Source: Candidatus Binatia bacterium (GTDB lineage Bacteria; Eisenbacteria; RBG-16-71-46; SZUA-252). From it: a stretch of DNA of 62,823 nucleotides. Below the pieces are notes generated by a model. It was not told the DNA's origin, did not search any database, and saw only the letters and a program-made list of their open reading frames with translations. A program made the translations under genes and the position numbers. The DNA is taken from contig DASQJL010000015.1 of assembly GCA_035631035.1 (NCBI GenBank), positions 1-62,823 on the forward strand. Reading direction: 5' to 3'. This document shows positions 60,001 through 62,823 of this stretch, piece by piece (position 1 is the stretch's first letter; every line of letters starts with the position of its first letter).

Positions 60001-60501
60001 ATGAAACGACTCCTGATGGCGGCCGTCGCCCTGGCGACGGTCGGGTTCGCCGCGATCCCGGCCTCGAGCACGGCTGCTACGAGCGTCGGAGTTTCGATCA
60101 ACATCGGCGACCCGTATCGCGGAGGCGCGCTTCACTTCCGTTCGGAGCCGGACGTGGTCCTCGTGCCCGACACGCGCGTCTACTACGTGCGGGATTACGA
60201 CTACGACGTCTATCGGTACGGCAGCTACTGGTACTTCATCGACGATGGCCGCTGGTATCGGGCGCGTTCCTACCGCGGCCCGTTCATGTATGTCCACGAG
60301 ACCTCGGTGCCGCGCGCGATCGTGACGGTTCCGGTGCGCTATCGCCGGCACTGGGGCGGACCGCCGCCGCACGCCGTGGCGCGCGGGTACTACCGCAATC
60401 ATGACGACCGGTTCGTGGAACGTCGCGACGAGCGGCACGATCGTGGGTGGGACAACCGCCACGATAACGGGCATGGGAGAGGACACGGCCGCGGGCACTG
60501 A
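60001..60501 (+). CDS. Secreted Tyr/Arg-rich protein, paralogue 3 of 4
   Basis: 166 residues. The signal (LLMAAVALATVGFAAIPASSTA) is followed by VGVSINIGDPYRGGALHF, then the core VLVPDTRVYYVRDYDYDVYRYGSYWYFIDDGRWYRARSYRGP and a C-terminal His/Arg/Gly/Asp tail (GWDNRHDNGHGRGHGRGH). This tail differs from that of paralogues 1 and 2 and may bind metal or nucleic acid, which is speculation. A strong GGAGG lies 8 nt before the ATG. Confidence 0.85.
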   Translation: MKRLLMAAVALATVGFAAIPASSTAATSVGVSINIGDPYRGGALHFRSEPDVVLVPDTRVYYVRDYDYDVYRYGSYWYFIDDGRWYRARSYRGPFMYVHETSVPRAIVTVPVRYRRHWGGPPPHAVARGYYRNHDDRFVERRDERHDRGWDNRHDNGHGRGHGRGH

Positions 60502-60546
60502 TTCGCGGCCGGTCAGCAGGGATACGCGCATGGACGCGCGGAGTTC

Positions 60547-60578
60547 AGGGGCTCCCGCGAGGGGGCCCTTGATGTTTT
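60547..60578 (+). terminator. Probable terminator after paralogue 3
   Basis: A 10-bp stem with two G:U pairs (60547-60556 with 60561-60570), a GCGA loop and a following GATGTTTT. It lies 45 nt after the stop of paralogue 3. Confidence 0.6.
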
Positions 60579-60709
60579 GTGGCAAGGTTGGGCAAGAGTG
60601 TGGCAGCGCAGATCCGAGGCGGATTCCCGGTGTCTAACGGTACGAAAGCTGGAGACACCACGGGGTCCAGCGCCTTGACGCAACGTGCATCGCACAGGAG
60701 AGTGAAACC

Positions 60710-61429
60710 ATGAAACGAACGCTCATGATCGCCGCCGCGCTGGCCTCCCTGGCCTTCGTGTCGGCCCCAAGCCCCTCGCAGGCGGCCAGCGTGGGCATCT
60801 CGGTTCGCATCGGCGATCCGTATCGCGGCGCGGCGCTGCACTTCCGCTCCGAGCCGGATTACGTCGTCGTCCCGGGGACGCAGGTCTATTACATGGATGA
60901 CGACTACGGCCGCGATTTCTATCGGTACGGCGGCTGGTACTACATGGTCGACGAAGGCTACTGGTACCGCGCCCGCTCGTACCGCGGACCGTTCATCCGC
61001 ATCGACTATCGCTCGGTGCCTCGCCAGTTCACCTATGTGCCCACCCGCTATCGCCGGCACTGGGGCTCGTCCAGCACCTACTTCCGGTATCGCGGCGGCG
61101 ACTACGGCGATCGCTACTACCAGGGCGACCGGTATCAGGGCCGCACCTACCGCACCCGCGATCGCTACAACGGCGATAACGGCGACCGCTACCGCCGGGA
61201 CGGGAACTGGGACAACCGGGACCGCAACTGGGACAACCGGGACCGCTCCTATCGGACGCGCGATCGCAACTGGGACTGGGACCGGAATCGGGACCGCCGG
61301 GACGATGGCGACCATCGCAGCGGGCGTGACGGCCGCTACCGCGACCGCAACCGCGGCGACAATCAGGACGACAACGGCGACCAGAACGACGACCAGGACA
61401 ACGACGGCCGCCGGGATCGCGGAAACTAG
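60710..61429 (+). CDS. Secreted Tyr/Arg-rich protein, paralogue 4 of 4 (long tail)
   Basis: 239 residues, the longest copy. The signal (LMIAAALASLAFVSAPSPSQA) is followed by ASVGISVRIGDPYRGAALHF and the core VVVPGTQVYYMDDDYGRDFYRYGGWYYMVDEGYWYRARSYRGP. Compared with paralogues 1-3 the tail is expanded to about 100 residues of Arg/Asp/Asn/Tyr-rich low complexity (RNWDNRDRSYRTRDRNW pattern). AGGAG lies 8 nt before the ATG. No GG-N10-GC site is present upstream; the closest match has only nine bases between GG and GC and is not counted. It ends at a good terminator. Confidence 0.85.
   Translation: MKRTLMIAAALASLAFVSAPSPSQAASVGISVRIGDPYRGAALHFRSEPDYVVVPGTQVYYMDDDYGRDFYRYGGWYYMVDEGYWYRARSYRGPFIRIDYRSVPRQFTYVPTRYRRHWGSSSTYFRYRGGDYGDRYYQGDRYQGRTYRTRDRYNGDNGDRYRRDGNWDNRDRNWDNRDRSYRTRDRNWDWDRNRDRRDDGDHRSGRDGRYRDRNRGDNQDDNGDQNDDQDNDGRRDRGN
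61205..61246. repeat. Two tandem 21-bp copies in the tail of paralogue 4
   Basis: A 21-bp unit encoding Asn-Trp-Asp-Asn-Arg-Asp-Arg is present twice without a gap (61205-61225 and 61226-61246). It is in frame, so tail length can vary by unit gain or loss. Confidence 0.8.
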
Positions 61430-61462
61430 GCGGCTCGGCTAGCCTCAGGCTGGTGAGACGAA

Positions 61463-61498
61463 AGTGGGGCTCCCCTCGCAAGGGAGCCCCGTTTCACT
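61463..61498. terminator. Terminator after paralogue 4
   Basis: GGGGCTCCC (61466-61474) pairs perfectly with GGGAGCCCC (61482-61490) around a 7-nt loop; A63-A62 may extend the stem and GTTTCAC follows. It separates the plus-strand gene from the convergent PAP2-type gene. Confidence 0.75.
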
Positions 61499-61525
61499 CC
61501 CCGGGCGCCTCCGGCGCCCGGAACA

Positions 61526-62587
61526 TCAGGCCGAAGCGACGTCGGCGCGGCGCGTTCTTCGCGCCCCCGCGTCGATGTTCGCGCGCGCCAGCTCGCGCTC
61601 GGGCACCCAGCGCGCCGCCTGCGCCTCCCACCAGCGCTCCAGCCTCGGCCCCGCCCACAGCGAGAAGAACGTGAGGACGAACCCCGCCAGGATGTCGACC
61701 ACCCAGTGGTGGCGAAGGTAGACCGTGCCGATGATGAGCCCGGTCGCGAGCACCAGCTGGATCGGGAAGAACCACCGCAGATGGCGCCAGGCGAGCAGCG
61801 TCGCCAGGAGGGCCACGGCGCAGTGCAGCGACGGGAAGGCGCCGTGCGCCGTGAGCGGGATCGCCTTCGTGGCCGCCCGCGACTGGTCGAGGATGGGCAG
61901 CAGACCGTGGAGCGGCGGGCCGAGCTGGGCGGCGATCAGGAAGCGCGGAGCGGAGGCCGGGAAGACGACGTAGCCGATGTAGCCCAGGTAGAGGCAGAGC
62001 ACGATGGAGAGGAGCGTGGCGCGGAACTCCGGGCGCATTTTCTTCCGGTAGAGGAGGAGGCCCAGAAGCGGCGGCGTCACGTAGAAGAGCCAGTAGCAGA
62101 CGGTGAGGAAGTCGGTCCAGAACGGCACCGTGAACTGCTGCGCCCACACGGTCGGCTCGACGCCGAAGAGCGCCACGTCCCCGCGATAGAGCGCCCGGGT
62201 GATGTCGGGAAAGCCGTAGAAGCGGATCAGGTCGTGGAGGCTCGCGTAGATGCTGCCGCAGAAGAGGAACGGCAGCGAATCGCGCGCGAGCTCCCAGCGC
62301 GGCTTGGCGCGCACGACCCACAGCGTGAGCGCCACCGTGGCGACCAGCGCGAGGAGCCGGGCGGCCGCGCTCGGATAGCCCGCCGCGTCGGGATCCACTG
62401 GATAGGACGCGGGGTTCGCGGCGATGACGGCGAGGGCGACCGCGACCGGCACGAAGAGGATCATCGTCATCACCTCTTCCGGCCGCATGGTGAAGATCGC
62501 GCGGCGGAACGATCCCGGCCGCGCCCTGTCCGGCGGCCGCCGCGCCGGTCCCTTCGCGCCCGGGAGCCCCGGAACCTTGGCCCTCAC
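61526..62587 (-). CDS. PAP2-superfamily (inositol phosphotransferase-like) membrane protein
   Basis: 353 residues with about six membrane segments (VAVALAVIAANP, LLALVATVALTLWV, FLTVCYWLFYVTPPLLGLLL, ATLLSIVLCLYLGYIGYVVFP, LVLATGLIIGTVYL and VVDILAGFVLTFFSLW). The phosphatase core has GAFPSLHCAVAL (PSLH) and YLRHHWVVDILAG, the second and third motifs of the PAP2 C branch that includes inositol phosphorylceramide synthases. It could transfer or remove a lipid-linked phosphate head group, which fits the inositol-lipid genes at 3.6-5.4 kb, though the distance is large. The GTG overlaps the upstream acyl-CoA synthetase stop as GTGA. Confidence 0.85.
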   Translation of the reverse strand: MRAKVPGLPGAKGPARRPPDRARPGSFRRAIFTMRPEEVMTMILFVPVAVALAVIAANPASYPVDPDAAGYPSAAARLLALVATVALTLWVVRAKPRWELARDSLPFLFCGSIYASLHDLIRFYGFPDITRALYRGDVALFGVEPTVWAQQFTVPFWTDFLTVCYWLFYVTPPLLGLLLYRKKMRPEFRATLLSIVLCLYLGYIGYVVFPASAPRFLIAAQLGPPLHGLLPILDQSRAATKAIPLTAHGAFPSLHCAVALLATLLAWRHLRWFFPIQLVLATGLIIGTVYLRHHWVVDILAGFVLTFFSLWAGPRLERWWEAQAARWVPERELARANIDAGARRTRRADVASA

Positions 62588-62823
62588 GCCGTGCCCGCCG
62601 GGGCCGGCGCGCGCTCCTCCGCTTTCGGTCCCGCATCGCCGGCGGCCGCGGCCGGCGCCAGCTTGAGACGGGCGTCCAGCGCCACCGCAGGCGCGTCGCC
62701 GGGAAACGCGAGCACCGGGTTTAGGTCCAGCTCCCCGATCTCGGGATTCTCCAGCGCGAGGAGCGAGACTCGGTGCAGGACGTCGCGCAGCGAGGCCTGG
62801 TTCACGGGCGGCGCGCCGCGATA
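62584..62823 (-). CDS. ADP-forming acyl-CoA synthetase / ATP-grasp domain protein (C-terminal end)
   Basis: The last 79 codons of a gene that runs off the right edge. YRGAPPVNQASLRDVLHRVSLLALENPEIGELDLNPVLAF and ALDARLKLAP match the end of the ATP-grasp domain of ADP-forming acetate/acyl-CoA synthetases (the PEI-ELD-NP motif) or Pat-type acyltransferase fusions. The remaining about 25 residues are an Ala/Pro-rich tail. It is translationally coupled (GTGA) to the PAP2-type gene downstream. The full domain layout is outside the window. Confidence 0.75.
   Translation of the reverse strand, partial: YRGAPPVNQASLRDVLHRVSLLALENPEIGELDLNPVLAFPGDAPAVALDARLKLAPAAAAGDAGPKAEERAPAPAGTA

Noticed and set aside
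60580-60593. Sigma-54-like TGGCAAGGTTGGGC upstream of paralogue 4
   Set aside because: GG and GC are nine bases apart, one fewer than the fixed ten-base spacing, so it is not counted as a promoter.

Overview
The window is a high-GC, densely coded bacterial chromosome segment with no phage, IS or CRISPR signature. LpxH (UDP-2,3-diacylglucosamine hydrolase), two beta-barrel outer-membrane proteins, a PorV/PorQ-type protein and a secreted M6 protease with a FlgD-like C-terminal domain indicate a diderm related to the Fibrobacteres-Chlorobi-Bacteroidetes side of the tree. I would guess a Candidatus Eisenbacteria-like lineage, but that is inference from gene style only. Many genes overlap by ATGA or GTGA, and nearly every gene is in a short co-directional cluster.

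Layout. 1-7.3 kb (minus): start of larB, then dus, a C-terminal processing protease, thymidylate kinase, inositol-1-phosphate synthase, a CDP-alcohol phosphatidyltransferase, rsmI and an L-threonine aldolase. 7.4-14.8 kb: a YugP-type zinc peptidase, HU, a phosphopentomutase-like enzyme behind a sigma-54 promoter, a PpiC lipoprotein, pyruvoyl arginine decarboxylase, YbbR, an OGG1-type glycosylase and a TPR protein. 14.9-17.4 kb: rsgA and a GH3 hexosaminidase. 17.4-25.8 kb (minus): a heavy-metal-domain protein, a porin, DoxX, a PAS hybrid kinase and a double rhodanese, preceded by an N-acetylmuramoyl-alanine amidase and HtrA. 25.9-33.2 kb: lpxH, PorV-like protein, M6 protease, a DUF4384 protein and an FN3 lipoprotein. 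33.2-37 kb: a 680-bp gene-free region with three sigma-54-type sites, then a large TPR-GAF-AAA sigma-54 activator. 37-44.6 kb: small secreted protein, Ppx/GppA, rlmN, an NtrY/NtrX pair, an Omp85-like barrel and DUF4390. 44.6-51.5 kb: an ECF sigma/anti-sigma/membrane-protein operon, enolase, FtsB and a Ser/Thr kinase with TPRs. 51.6-58.6 kb: initiator tRNA, M1 aminopeptidase, a lipoprotein, a Gfo/Idh oxidoreductase, DinB and a GH1 glycosidase. 58.6-61.4 kb: four tandem paralogous secreted proteins. 61.5 kb to the end: an integral-membrane PAP2-type enzyme and the end of an ADP-forming acyl-CoA synthetase.

The most interesting signal is a sigma-54 network. Two activators carrying the GAFTGA loop lie in the window, and canonical GG-N10-GC (-24/-12) promoters sit before three of the four secreted paralogues, before the phosphopentomutase-like gene and in the long intergenic region beside the TPR activator. 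Two of the paralogue promoters are identical over 15 bases, and the distance from promoter to start codon is 56-59 nt in all three cases. A second theme is leaderless transcription: several plus-strand housekeeping genes and the M6 protease have a TTGAC-like box 36-38 nt upstream of the start codon, a -10 box 6-9 nt before it, and no Shine-Dalgarno sequence. The initiator tRNA has U1:A72 in place of the usual C1 x A72 mismatch.
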